From Lentisphaera sp. (GTDB lineage Bacteria > Verrucomicrobiota > Lentisphaeria > Victivallales > GWF2-50-93), in the NCBI GenBank assembly GCA_020721745.1, contig DYMC01000051.1:1-13648 (forward strand): 13,648 nucleotides of DNA. Reading direction: 5' to 3'. The translations under genes were made by a program, and so were the position numbers. This document shows, piece by piece, positions 1 to 6,106 of the stretch (position 1 is its first letter; every line of letters begins with the position of its first letter). The notes under the pieces were generated by a model. It was not told where the DNA came from, ran no database searches, and saw only the letters and a list, made by a program, of their open reading frames with translations.

Positions 1-187
1 TGTCAATTAGTGGTTAAAAACTTTCTTTCCTCCGTTTCCTCTTTGTAAAGTTTTTAGTCGCGTAACAGATTGGAGACTTGACTGGAAAAAAGGTCACAAG
101 AGTTCATTTTAACTTTGTCTAAAAAATTGGAGACGGCTGTAAGTCCGGACCTGCCGCCATATTTGACTCCCGACGCACTTTCGATCT

Positions 188-215
188 AGCCCGTTTTTCG
201 CGCGAAAAACGGGCT
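188..215. other. Perfect 28-bp palindrome
   Basis: Two 14-nt arms (AGCCCGTTTTTCGC and its exact complement) meet with no spacer, so the whole stretch is self-complementary. As RNA it would form a strong hairpin with only the tip unpaired. Only TTTA follows on the plus strand and there is no T-run on the minus strand, so an intrinsic terminator is possible but not well supported. No gene lies on either side within the visible sequence. The arms are seen directly; any function is unknown. Confidence 0.7.
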
Positions 216-244
216 TTAGCCTAAATTTCTTCGTTTTCCAAGTT

Positions 245-268
245 GTAAGTCGTTGATAATAAACAAAA
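245..268 (+). repeat. Partial copy of the GTAAGTCGTTGATAAT repeat
   Basis: This 24-nt stretch shares its GTAAGT-(C/T)G-(T/C)TGATAAT-AACAA core with the 60-bp repeats at 299-358 and 8651-8710. It loses similarity afterwards, since the T-rich second half is missing. It lies only about 35 bp upstream of the full copy at 299, in the same orientation, so it looks like a decayed tandem copy. Confidence 0.5.
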
Positions 269-298
269 CGTCCTCCCAAAGGCGATTTGTAGTGCCTA

Positions 299-358
299 AT
301 TTGCGTAAGTTGCTGATAATCAACAAGGTTGTTTTTTAGAGTGCGAAATTTGGGCTAG
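299..358 (+). repeat. 60-bp dispersed repeat, copy A
   Basis: This stretch matches 8651-8710 at 53 of 60 positions in the same orientation with no gaps. It contains a partly degenerate form of the near-palindrome GTTGATAATCAAC, then CAAC-AAG-GTTG followed directly by six T residues. A short stem with a T-run is what a weak intrinsic terminator looks like. In the second copy the loop changes (AAT instead of AAG) while the CAAC/GTTG stem is kept, which fits selection on the hairpin. Presence as a repeat is seen; terminator function is inferred. Confidence 0.65.
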
Positions 359-410
359 TGTCATGCATCGTAAATAAGTTGAAATAAAACGTGAGAATTT
401 TGGATGGTCA

Positions 411-473
411 GGCGTTTTGATGCCGCGAAGGCGATGCAAGCATCGTCGAGCGGCAGCAGGACGGCTGAACGCC
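411..473 (+). other. Nested three-stem palindromic structure
   Basis: Three sets of complementary arms are nested around one centre. GGCGTT (411-416) pairs with AACGCC (468-473), TGCCGC (421-426) with GCGGCA (450-455), and CGATGC (432-437) with GCATCG (440-445). Together they would fold into one long imperfect hairpin. There is no T-run after it and no adjacent gene, so it looks like a repeat-derived or RNA-structural element, not a terminator. A 77-codon reading frame crosses it but has no visible ribosome binding site. Confidence 0.5.
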
Positions 474-545
474 AAAAGGCTCACGCCGCAAAGCGGTTAT
501 GCCTCTTTTTGCGCGGTCTTCGACTTGTCCGGAAACGACGATACT

Positions 546-584
546 TAGTGTCTGACCGAAAACAGGGTTTTCGGTCAGACACTA
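546..584. other. 18-bp perfect inverted repeat with 3-nt loop
   Basis: The arms TAGTGTCTGACCGAAAAC (546-563) and their exact complement (567-584) are separated by AGG. An 18-bp perfect hairpin with a 3-nt loop is too exact to be chance or a drifting terminator, and no T-run follows on either strand. It may be a recent palindromic insertion or a protein-binding site. Its role is unknown. Confidence 0.7.
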
Positions 585-590
585 CATATA

Positions 591-665
591 CAAAATGCAA
601 AAACAGCTTGAAACAAGATGGAACACTTTGCTTTTGACACGACAAAACATTGTTTTTGCATTTTG
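591..665. repeat. 75-bp unit bounded by 15-bp perfect inverted repeats
   Basis: CAAAATGCAAAAACA (591-605) is exactly complementary to TGTTTTTGCATTTTG (651-665), with 45 bp between them. The spacing and perfect ends resemble a very short element with terminal inverted repeats or a long hairpin. It starts 6 bp after the palindrome at 546-584 and ends 5 bp before the repeat at 671-759, so three palindromic units are packed end to end. Confidence 0.55.
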
Positions 666-670
666 TTCAA

Positions 671-759
671 GTAAATATTCACTGAAGACGTGAGCCCGCC
701 ATTTGGGCGGGCAAGCTTCGCAACGTCTCAAGAATGACGGGGTTCAAGTGAAGATTTAC
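671..759 (+). repeat. Family 1 palindromic repeat, copy 1 (MITE-like)
   Basis: This 89-bp unit recurs in inverted orientation at 5939-6024, with roughly 90 percent identity over the central 78 bp. Its ends are imperfect terminal inverted repeats (GTAAATATTCACTGAA against TTCAAGTGAAGATTTAC). Inside are two further nested stems, AGACGT/ACGTCT and GCCCGCC-ATTTG-GGCGGGC. There is no coding capacity. Short length, terminal inverted repeats and more than one copy are the marks of a miniature inverted-repeat element or a REP-like palindromic unit. It lies downstream of the secreted coiled-coil gene and could also help end its transcript. Confidence 0.65.
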
Positions 760-792
760 CTCGTCGCTTCGGCTGAAAGTGCTGGAGAGCCT

Positions 793-1266
793 CTACTGGA
801 CGAGTCCCTTGAGGGCATCCTTGCCTTTGTCGGCTCCGTCCTTGGAGTCTTTTTTCTTGTCCCCCCCATCGGCCGGGGCTGCGGCATCCTTGTTCGGGTC
901 TTCGCCCTTCGCCCATGCCTCCCACTTGTCAATGATATCCTGGAGCTTCTTCAGCTCCTCCTCCTTCTTGGAGGCATCTTTGTTCTTCTCCTTGAGCTTG
1001 TCTATCTCCTCTTCGAGCTTCTCGACCTTAGGATCCAACTCCTTGTGCTTTGCGTCGAGCTTTTTCTCGATAGCCTTTTCCTTTGCCTCGATTTTTTTGT
1101 CTATGCTCTCCTTCGCCTTGTCGTTCTTTGCTTTCTCGTAGTCGGCCTTGAGCTTTTCGATGTCCTTGAGATCCTTTTCGAAGGGGTTTTTCTCCGCGAC
1201 ACCGGCGAAGATGGCCATGGAAACGGAGATTGATACGGCTGCAATCAGTAGTTTTGCGGTTTTCAC
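793..1266 (-). CDS. Small secreted coiled-coil protein, unknown function
   Basis: I do not recognise a named family. The 157-residue product starts with a clear Sec signal peptide: MKTAK, a hydrophobic core at about residues 6-20, then likely cleavage after AGVA near residue 24 or after IFA near 21. Residues 28-115 are almost entirely Lys, Glu, Asp, Leu and Ile in a heptad-like pattern, so a long coiled coil is likely. Residues 120-157 are a low-complexity Asp/Lys/Ala/Gly tail. The start codon is GTG, chosen because AGGAGA sits 5 nt upstream and because the signal peptide begins exactly there. The mature protein should be periplasmic or exported. It stands alone on the minus strand with repeats on its downstream side. 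A structural or cell-envelope role is a guess. The antisense frames over it are artefacts of the skewed codon content. Confidence 0.8.
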   Translation of the reverse strand: MKTAKLLIAAVSISVSMAIFAGVAEKNPFEKDLKDIEKLKADYEKAKNDKAKESIDKKIEAKEKAIEKKLDAKHKELDPKVEKLEEEIDKLKEKNKDASKKEEELKKLQDIIDKWEAWAKGEDPNKDAAAPADGGDKKKDSKDGADKGKDALKGLVQ

Positions 1267-1271
1267 GGATG

Positions 1272-1277
1272 TCTCCT
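1272..1277 (-). promoter_or_regulatory. Ribosome binding site fixing the GTG start
   Basis: AGGAGA on the minus strand lies 5 nt before the GTG at 1266, inside an A-rich leader. It decides in favour of the GTG start, as there is no in-frame ATG near a comparable site. Confidence 0.6.
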
Positions 1278-1527
1278 TTTTTTTCGTTACTCTATATCAT
1301 GCCCGGGACAATTCAAGCGGTTTCGGTTGGCGACGCGAAACCCGGAATCTGGGAGGGGCGCCATGCATTGATGTTCGTCGTGCCGTAAATATTCAATTTC
1401 CATCTTGCGGTCGAAACACTGGACACCAGGACGCTCTCGGCGTATATTGGACGGGTGTGTGCCTTGTATAGCAGATACTGGCACAAGCGGAGGGGCGGCG
1501 GCAACGGAACCGTCTGGCAGGGACGCT

Positions 1528-1758
1528 TTAGACCCTTACTTCTAGGGTTCTGTGTAAAAAATCTTTATAATTATTTAGAGCCGACGCATATTGGGGGACA
1601 ATTTTCTTGAAATCCTTGATGAGCATGCCGTTCTTCGAAAGAAAACTCGTCATCCCATCGGATGAACTGATCGGCAGATGCCCCTTGAACAATACTCTGT
1701 CGAAAACCGAAAGGACACAGTCTATGATGTCCGAATGCTTGTCTATGAAATCTTTCAT
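1528..1758 (-). pseudogene. Truncated N-terminal fragment of a multi-copy hypothetical-protein family
   Basis: The 76-residue product begins MKDFIDKHSDIIDCVLSVFD and continues with a RVLFKGHLP motif and a GMTSFLSKNG...LIKDFKK stretch. From recall, this is the start of a family of about 400-500 residues (FI..H...I..VLS.FDR....G.L) that is often present in several copies in Planctomycetes and rhizobial genomes. Only the first 60 or so residues match the pattern; the frame then runs into unrelated sequence and stops. The ATG at 1758 is preferred to the TTG at 1764, because GAGG lies 7 nt upstream of the ATG but only 1 nt from the TTG. The region just upstream is a family 2 repeat. It is most likely a broken remnant of a mobile or multi-copy gene, though a short functional protein cannot be excluded. 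Confidence 0.5.
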
Positions 1759-1767
1759 CGTCAAACC

Positions 1768-1799
1768 TCATGAGCCAATTGCAAAACTCCGGACGCGCA
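1768..1799 (+). repeat. Family 2 repeat end, copy A
   Basis: These 32 bp, starting at ATGAGCC and including AATTGCAAAACT (1777-1788), are the exact inverse of 6603-6634 apart from alignment edges. Continuing inward, GGACGCG (1791-1797) pairs with CGCGTCC (1835-1841), and CCCGAT pairs with ATCGGG inside that, giving a stem-loop. No matching second end was found before coaB, so this copy looks one-ended or rearranged. It abuts the ribosome binding site of the truncated ORF at 1528-1758. Confidence 0.6.
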
Positions 1800-1892
1800 A
1801 GTCTCTTGATCCCGATCCCGACAGGGCATCGGGGCGCGTCCCTCCATTATTTATTCAAAAACTCTGCGGCTCTGTGGTCATTCTTTTTGGTT

Positions 1893-1907
1893 GCGGCCAC
1901 AGGCCGC
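1893..1907. other. GC-rich short hairpin
   Basis: GCGGCC and GGCCGC flank a 3-nt loop (ACA). It follows the larger hairpin at 1911-1953 when read from coaB. No T-run follows on the minus strand, so it is not a standard intrinsic terminator. The two stems together may still slow transcription past the end of coaB. Confidence 0.4.
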
Positions 1908-1910
1908 CTT

Positions 1911-1953
1911 GGTACGGATTCAGTAAACGAACGTAGTTTACTGAATACGTACC
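1911..1953 (-). terminator. Long hairpin abutting the coaB stop codon
   Basis: Arms of 18 nt (1911-1928 and 1936-1953) pair at 17 positions around a 7-nt loop; the outer arm shares the last base of the coaB TAG. A hairpin starting exactly at the stop codon would suit mRNA 3'-end protection or termination. The U-tract of an intrinsic terminator is absent, so the call is tentative, and it could instead be another inserted palindromic repeat. Confidence 0.4.
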
Positions 1954-2591
1954 TATGGAGTCCGTGTGGCGATGCGGATGATTTTCTCCGCGATTTCCCT
2001 CTTGGGACTTTTGGAGAGGGATATGCTGCGGCCGTCCTTGGACATCATGACGGCCTCGTTAAGGTCGCTGTCGAATCCAATGTCCTTCCTCGACACATCG
2101 TTGGCGACGATCCAGTCGAGATTTTTGGCTTTGAGTTTTTTCTTCGCGTTCCGGACCAGATTTTCCGTCTCGGCGGCGAAGCCTATCAGCAGCTGCCCCT
2201 TCCTCTTCGACCTCCCGAGCGACGCGAGTATGTCCTCGGTTCTTTCGAGGGTGATTGTGAGAGTGTCTGATTTCTTCTTTATCTTCGTCCGCGAGACGGA
2301 TTCCCTGGCCGGCCTGTAGTCGGCGACGGCCGCCGCCATCACGATCACATCTGCGAATTTCGCAAGCCTCCGCATTTGGCGGGACATCTCGGCTGCACTC
2401 TCCACCTTGATCAGCTCGACGTTTTCCGGGGCGGGGATGCATACCGGGCCGCTGACGATGGTCACATGGTGTCCGGCCGCTGCCGCCGCCTCGGCGACCG
2501 CATATCCCATCTTGCCGCTGGATCTGTTGGATATGAATCGGACGGGGTCTATCTTTTCTCTTGTCGGGCCTGCGCTGACGAGGAATTTCAT
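1953..2591 (-). CDS. coaB: Stand-alone phosphopantothenate-cysteine ligase (CoaB domain)
   Basis: This 212-residue protein should join phosphopantothenate to cysteine using a nucleotide triphosphate, the second step of coenzyme A synthesis from pantothenate, in the cytosol. Family signatures are visible in order: SAGPTRE (6-12), SNRSSGKMG (21-29), MAAAVADYRP (85-94), the basic KIKK (103-106), GFAAETE (137-143) and ANDV (163-166). Most bacteria make a CoaC-CoaB fusion of about 400 residues. Here only the CoaB half is present and no CoaC lies nearby, so the decarboxylase must be encoded elsewhere. The ATG at 2591 is chosen because SAGPTRE needs to sit near the N-terminus and because it forms an ATGA overlap with the upstream gene. 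A longer frame reaching 2789 is out-of-family and antisense-like in content. Translational coupling to the RodZ-like gene is likely. Confidence 0.9.
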   Translation of the reverse strand: MKFLVSAGPTREKIDPVRFISNRSSGKMGYAVAEAAAAAGHHVTIVSGPVCIPAPENVELIKVESAAEMSRQMRRLAKFADVIVMAAAVADYRPARESVSRTKIKKKSDTLTITLERTEDILASLGRSKRKGQLLIGFAAETENLVRNAKKKLKAKNLDWIVANDVSRKDIGFDSDLNEAVMMSKDGRSISLSKSPKREIAEKIIRIATRTP

Positions 2592-3787
2592 CTTTCGGGA
2601 GCGTTGAGTTCGCTCATGTTTCCGGCTGGGTAGATGACGAGAATCTCCTTCAGCCTCCTGTCCATCTCTTCCGGGGTCATCAGGCCTTCTCCATCGGACG
2701 ATATTGCGGGTCTGGCTCCCTCCGCCTTGCCCTTCCTCATTGTGACGAAAGCGACTATGCAGGCCAGCACAACTACAGCGACAATGCACGCGGTGACCGC
2801 TATATTGAAAGTCTTCAGCCTGCTCTGCTTCTCGACGTTGACCTGCTTGCCCTTTTCGATCTCCGCAAGGATATCGTCCGGAACGGCGCTTTCAGATGCT
2901 TTCCCCTTGACCCCCTTGATGGCTTTTGCCGATATGGAGTCGTCCAGGCCATACCGCTGGCAGAGCTTGCGCACGTATGCCTTTGCGTAGACAGACGAAG
3001 GGAGTTGCTCGTGGTCGTCCCTTTCCAGGGCTTCGATGTAGGATTTCTTTATTCTCGTCTCGATGGCGACCTGGTCCACGCTGAGGCCGTTTTTTGAACG
3101 CGCCTCCTGCAGGATGTGTCCTATGGAAGTGCCTTCGGAGACCACGATGTGCTTTGGATGTTGTTTCGGCTGGAGGGTCTGCTGCTGCTGTGCCGGCTTC
3201 CGTGTTGGAGAGTCCATCTTTTGCTGTCCTTCTGGAGCTGCAGGCTGTTTCTGTGGAACTGTGTGCTGCTGGACGTATGTCTGGGGCTTTTCCTTGGGCT
3301 GTTGAGGGGACTTGTCCCGTTTTGCAGCCGGCGTCAGCTTCACTGGAGCTGGCGCGGATTTTGGGGACTGTTTTTCCTTGGGGTTTCCCAGCCCGCCTTC
3401 CTCCTGCCGTCCTCCGGTCTTCGCGATTTCCTTCAGCTCGTGCAGGGTCTTCGCCGGCCTGGTCCCCATTTTTTCGGGGGCTGGAGCCGGGCTTTGAGGC
3501 GCTGGTTGCTGTTTGGGGACGGACGGGGATGGAGCCTTGGCGACGGATCTCTCCTTCTCCGCCTCGTCTGGCGGGGATGTTTTTTCCGGAGGAGTCCGAT
3601 CCGCTTTTTTGGCTTCCTGCACCGGAGGTGGCTGGACGATGTCAGGGGATGCGGGGACAGGCGGCTTCTCCGCCGAAGCGGCGAAGGAGAAACCGAAGCC
3701 GAGCTGTGGCTCGGCATCCTTATGCTTCTTCTCCGGCTTCGCCTTCTTCCCGCCGCCAAAGAGATCTTGATCTTCGAAATCTTTCAT
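2588..3787 (-). CDS. RodZ-like HTH and single-pass membrane protein with long disordered N-terminus
   Basis: The 399-residue protein has three parts. Residues 1-215 are low complexity, rich in Pro, Lys, Gln, Ala and Ser, with no predicted fold. Residues 218-290 form a helix-turn-helix domain of the RodZ type (GHILQEARSKNGLSVDQVA, then RIKKSYIEALERDD and YAKAYVRKLCQRYGLD). Residues 326-349 are one hydrophobic transmembrane helix, followed by about 50 residues that would be periplasmic. RodZ links the MreB cytoskeleton to the cell-wall elongation machinery. The usual protein starts with the HTH, whereas this one carries a long cytoplasmic extension first, and the periplasmic part is short. The domain order argues for a membrane-anchored cytoskeleton or envelope factor; a DNA-binding role is also possible. 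The start ATG at 3787 has only a weak ribosome binding site. The gene sits 74 bp after uvrD and overlaps coaB by 4 bp. Confidence 0.75.
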   Translation of the reverse strand: MKDFEDQDLFGGGKKAKPEKKHKDAEPQLGFGFSFAASAEKPPVPASPDIVQPPPVQEAKKADRTPPEKTSPPDEAEKERSVAKAPSPSVPKQQPAPQSPAPAPEKMGTRPAKTLHELKEIAKTGGRQEEGGLGNPKEKQSPKSAPAPVKLTPAAKRDKSPQQPKEKPQTYVQQHTVPQKQPAAPEGQQKMDSPTRKPAQQQQTLQPKQHPKHIVVSEGTSIGHILQEARSKNGLSVDQVAIETRIKKSYIEALERDDHEQLPSSVYAKAYVRKLCQRYGLDDSISAKAIKGVKGKASESAVPDDILAEIEKGKQVNVEKQSRLKTFNIAVTACIVAVVVLACIVAFVTMRKGKAEGARPAISSDGEGLMTPEEMDRRLKEILVIYPAGNMSELNAPER

Positions 3788-3861
3788 GTCTGCAATAATT
3801 TCCCGAATATATCATCTAAAACGCGGCTTGCAACCCCCCGCGAATCCAAATTGATTCTTGT

Positions 3862-5922
3862 TCAATCGTCGAAAGGGACGTAGGAGTCCGCCCGCTTGAA
3901 TCTTCTGGGGCCGGAGCTGAATCTGGCCTCTCCCCTGCCGCGCATCCGGAACGGCGCCCGTCTGGAATAATCCCTCCGCTCCACGAGATTCTCCGGTATG
4001 TCGCCAAGAAAGCAGGACGGCTTCTGGAGAGAGGCCTGCCCGTGCTTCATCCTGAAACTCACGTGGCTTATGAAAAGCCTGCTCTTCGCCCGCGTTATCG
4101 CCACGTAGAAGAGCCTGCGCTCCTCGTCGAGCCCCCGCTCCTCCAGCGACCTCTCGTGGGGGAATATCCCGTTCTCCATGCCCACGATGAATACCACCTC
4201 GAACTCCAGCCCCTTTGCCGCGTGGACAGTCATCAAAGTCACCGATGGACGCTTCTCCGCGTCCTCATCAACCTTGTCGTTGTCGTCATAAAGCGCATAT
4301 TTCTCGAGGAATGCGGACAGTGTGGGTGTTTCCACGCCTGGATTCTTCTCGAACGCGGCCATTGCATTGACAAGCTCGAAGACGTTCTCCTGCCGTTTCA
4401 GCGCCTCTTCACGGTCCTTGTACATGTGCAGGAGGCCGTCGAGGTATCCGATCTCCTTCAGGAAGTTTTCGCTCTTGCAAGCCAGATTGCCGCCGCTGGC
4501 GAATTCCCCCCGCCACTTCGAGAGGACCTTGCCCATTTCAAGCGCGGACTTCGCCCCTTTCTGGCCGAACTCGGCGGCGATGGCCGGATCCGATATAGCC
4601 TCCGAAAAAGACTTTCCGCCCCGGCTCTTCTCGACCCGCAGGATGTCGAGCGCCTTGCCGCCGAGTCCTCGCGGGGGCGAGGCGACTATCCTGGAGAAGC
4701 TCTGGTCGTCCCTGGGGTTCACGATCAGGCGCAGATACGCTATCGCATCCCTCACCTCGCGCCTCTCGTAGAACGAGCGGGCTCCCACGATGCGATACGG
4801 TATCTGCATCTCCCTGAGGCTCTCCTCCAGCGTCCTCGACTGGTAGTTGGATCTGTAGAGAATCGCGATGTCGTCGAAGGAAAGCCTGGACGATGTCGCC
4901 TTGAGGGATTCTATCGTTTCGGCGACGTAGGAAGCCTCGGCGTATTCGTCGTCCGCCCCGGTCTCCACGATCCGCTCGCCTTCTCCACACTCCGACCACA
5001 GATTTTTCGCATGGCGGTCGTCGTTCCTGGCTATCACCGCGTTGGCCGCGTCGAGGATGACCTTTGTGGAGCGGTAGTTCTGCTCGAGCTTGAATGACCT
5101 TGTGCCCTTGAAAAACTGCGGGAAGTCGAGTATGTTCCTCACTTCCGCGCCGCGCCATCCGTATATGGACTGGTCGTCGTCGCCGACCACGCATAGGTTC
5201 ATGCTGTCCCCGGCGAGCATCCTTATCAGCCTGAACTGGAGGAAATTGGTGTCCTGGTATTCGTCCACCAGCAGGTGGGTGTGCCTGCTCCTGCAGGACT
5301 GCAGGACATCTGGTGACTTCTCGAATATCCTCACGGCGAGGAGCAGTAGATCGTCGAAGTCGAGCATGTTCTGGAGGAAAAGCAGGGAGTTGTATTTCTC
5401 GAAGACATCGGCGATGTTCCGCATGTCCTGGTACTGCGCCTCGGACCTGAGATCGGCGGGTTCCTTCATCTGCGACTTGCAGGAGCTTATCACCCTGAGA
5501 CAGCCGTTCGGCTGGATCTCGTCCTTGAATCCAAGCTCGGCAATCGCCTGCTTCAGTATGGAGAGCTGGTCGGATTCGTCGGCTATCGTGAAGTCGGCCG
5601 TCCATCCGAGCAGGCCTATCTCCTTCCTGAGAAGCCTCGCGCAGTAGGAATGGAAGGTCCCGAGAAAAACCCTCTTCGCGTCGCCCGGCCGGACAAGGGA
5701 GAACAGCCTCTCCCTCATCTCGTTCGCGGCCTTGTTTGTGAACGTCATCGCGGCGATGCAGCCCGGATTCACCCCGCGGTCTATCATATGCGCTATCCTG
5801 TGCGTGATGACGCGCGTCTTGCCAGTGCCAGCACCGGCGAAGACCAGCACTGGACCCTCGATGCAGCGCACAGCCTTTTCCTGCTCCGGATTCAGCCTGC
5901 CGAATATCTTGTCCTGAGTCAT
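3862..5922 (-). CDS. uvrD: UvrD/PcrA-family ATP-dependent DNA helicase
   Basis: This is a superfamily 1A 3'-5' helicase of 686 residues, acting in nucleotide excision and mismatch repair and in clearing proteins from DNA. Motifs in order are: Q-motif region NPEQEKAV near residue 11, Walker A AGAGTGKT (29-36), TFTNKAANEM (motif Ia), DFDDLL, DEYQD (Walker B, 220-224), GDDDQSIYGWRGA (247-259), QNYRST (motif IV, 281-286), TVHAAKGLEFE (motif V, about 564-574) and RRLFYVAITRA (motif VI, 602-612). The C-terminus is a short Arg-rich tail and the protein is somewhat shorter than PcrA (about 720-740), so the Tudor-like end domain appears reduced or absent. The start at 5922 is chosen because a GGGGGTGGG-type purine run lies just upstream. 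The longer frame to 5961 would begin inside a family 1 repeat. PcrA and UvrD cannot be told apart here. Confidence 0.93.
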   Translation of the reverse strand: MTQDKIFGRLNPEQEKAVRCIEGPVLVFAGAGTGKTRVITHRIAHMIDRGVNPGCIAAMTFTNKAANEMRERLFSLVRPGDAKRVFLGTFHSYCARLLRKEIGLLGWTADFTIADESDQLSILKQAIAELGFKDEIQPNGCLRVISSCKSQMKEPADLRSEAQYQDMRNIADVFEKYNSLLFLQNMLDFDDLLLLAVRIFEKSPDVLQSCRSRHTHLLVDEYQDTNFLQFRLIRMLAGDSMNLCVVGDDDQSIYGWRGAEVRNILDFPQFFKGTRSFKLEQNYRSTKVILDAANAVIARNDDRHAKNLWSECGEGERIVETGADDEYAEASYVAETIESLKATSSRLSFDDIAILYRSNYQSRTLEESLREMQIPYRIVGARSFYERREVRDAIAYLRLIVNPRDDQSFSRIVASPPRGLGGKALDILRVEKSRGGKSFSEAISDPAIAAEFGQKGAKSALEMGKVLSKWRGEFASGGNLACKSENFLKEIGYLDGLLHMYKDREEALKRQENVFELVNAMAAFEKNPGVETPTLSAFLEKYALYDDNDKVDEDAEKRPSVTLMTVHAAKGLEFEVVFIVGMENGIFPHERSLEERGLDEERRLFYVAITRAKSRLFISHVSFRMKHGQASLQKPSCFLGDIPENLVERRDYSRRAPFRMRGRGEARFSSGPRRFKRADSYVPFDD

Positions 5923-5936
5923 GCCCACCCCCTTCC
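5923..5936 (-). promoter_or_regulatory. Ribosome binding site for the helicase
   Basis: On the minus strand GGAAGGGGGTGGGC directly precedes the ATG at 5922. This purine-rich run is the best ribosome binding site near the gene. It settles the start against the ATG 39 bp further upstream, whose coding sequence is repeat-derived. Confidence 0.5.
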
Positions 5937-5938
5937 AT

Positions 5939-6024
5939 GTATATTCACTGAACCCCGTCATTCTTGAAACTTTGCGAAGCTCGCCCGCCCCAATGGTGGG
6001 CTCATGTCTTCAGTGAGTATTTAC
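5939..6024 (-). repeat. Family 1 palindromic repeat, copy 2 (inverted)
   Basis: This is the reverse-oriented partner of 671-759, about 90 percent identical over 78 bp with one single-base gap. It keeps the terminal TTCACTGAA/TTCAGTGAA inverted ends and the GC-rich inner hairpin with one mismatch. It separates the divergent uvrD and DUF486 genes, and its left end supplies the leading codons of the spurious longer uvrD frame. Confidence 0.65.
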
Positions 6025-6048
6025 TCGCGCTACTATACATCGTTTTGC

Positions 6049-6076
6049 TTGACTTGCTCGGATCGCGATGTATTTT
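6049..6076 (+). promoter_or_regulatory. Candidate sigma70-type promoter for the DUF486 gene
   Basis: TTGACT (6049-6054) and TATTTT (6071-6076) are separated by 16 bp. Transcription from it would start near 6083, past the ATG at 6068, which supports the internal ATG at 6107 as the real start. A matching TTGACT-16-TAGCTT arrangement precedes the gene at the right edge of the window. Confidence 0.4.
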
Positions 6077-6106
6077 CCGGCCAATCCGCAAAAAAAAGCG
6101 CCGTCA

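Noticed and set aside
404..637. 77-codon plus-strand frame
   Set aside because: It runs through the nested palindrome, the perfect hairpin and the inverted-repeat unit, its composition follows those repeats, and no ribosome binding site is present.
703..1233. Plus-strand 176-codon frame rich in Leu/Phe/Val opposite the secreted protein
   Set aside because: It is the antisense of a Lys/Glu-rich coiled coil, which automatically yields Leu/Phe-rich frames. It begins inside a family 1 repeat and has no ribosome binding site.
1313..1504. Minus-strand frames between the secreted protein and the truncated ORF
   Set aside because: Two overlapping frames of 63 and 65 codons show no recognisable motif, ribosome binding site or consistent codon use; I see no gene at 1267-1527.
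2592..2789. N-terminal extension of CoaB
   Set aside because: It would overlap the RodZ-like gene by 200 bp, and its sequence has no resemblance to CoaB, whose SAGPTRE motif belongs near the N-terminus.
5923..5961. Longer N-terminus for the helicase
   Set aside because: The added codons come from the family 1 repeat, and the strong purine-rich ribosome binding site precedes the internal ATG at 5922.
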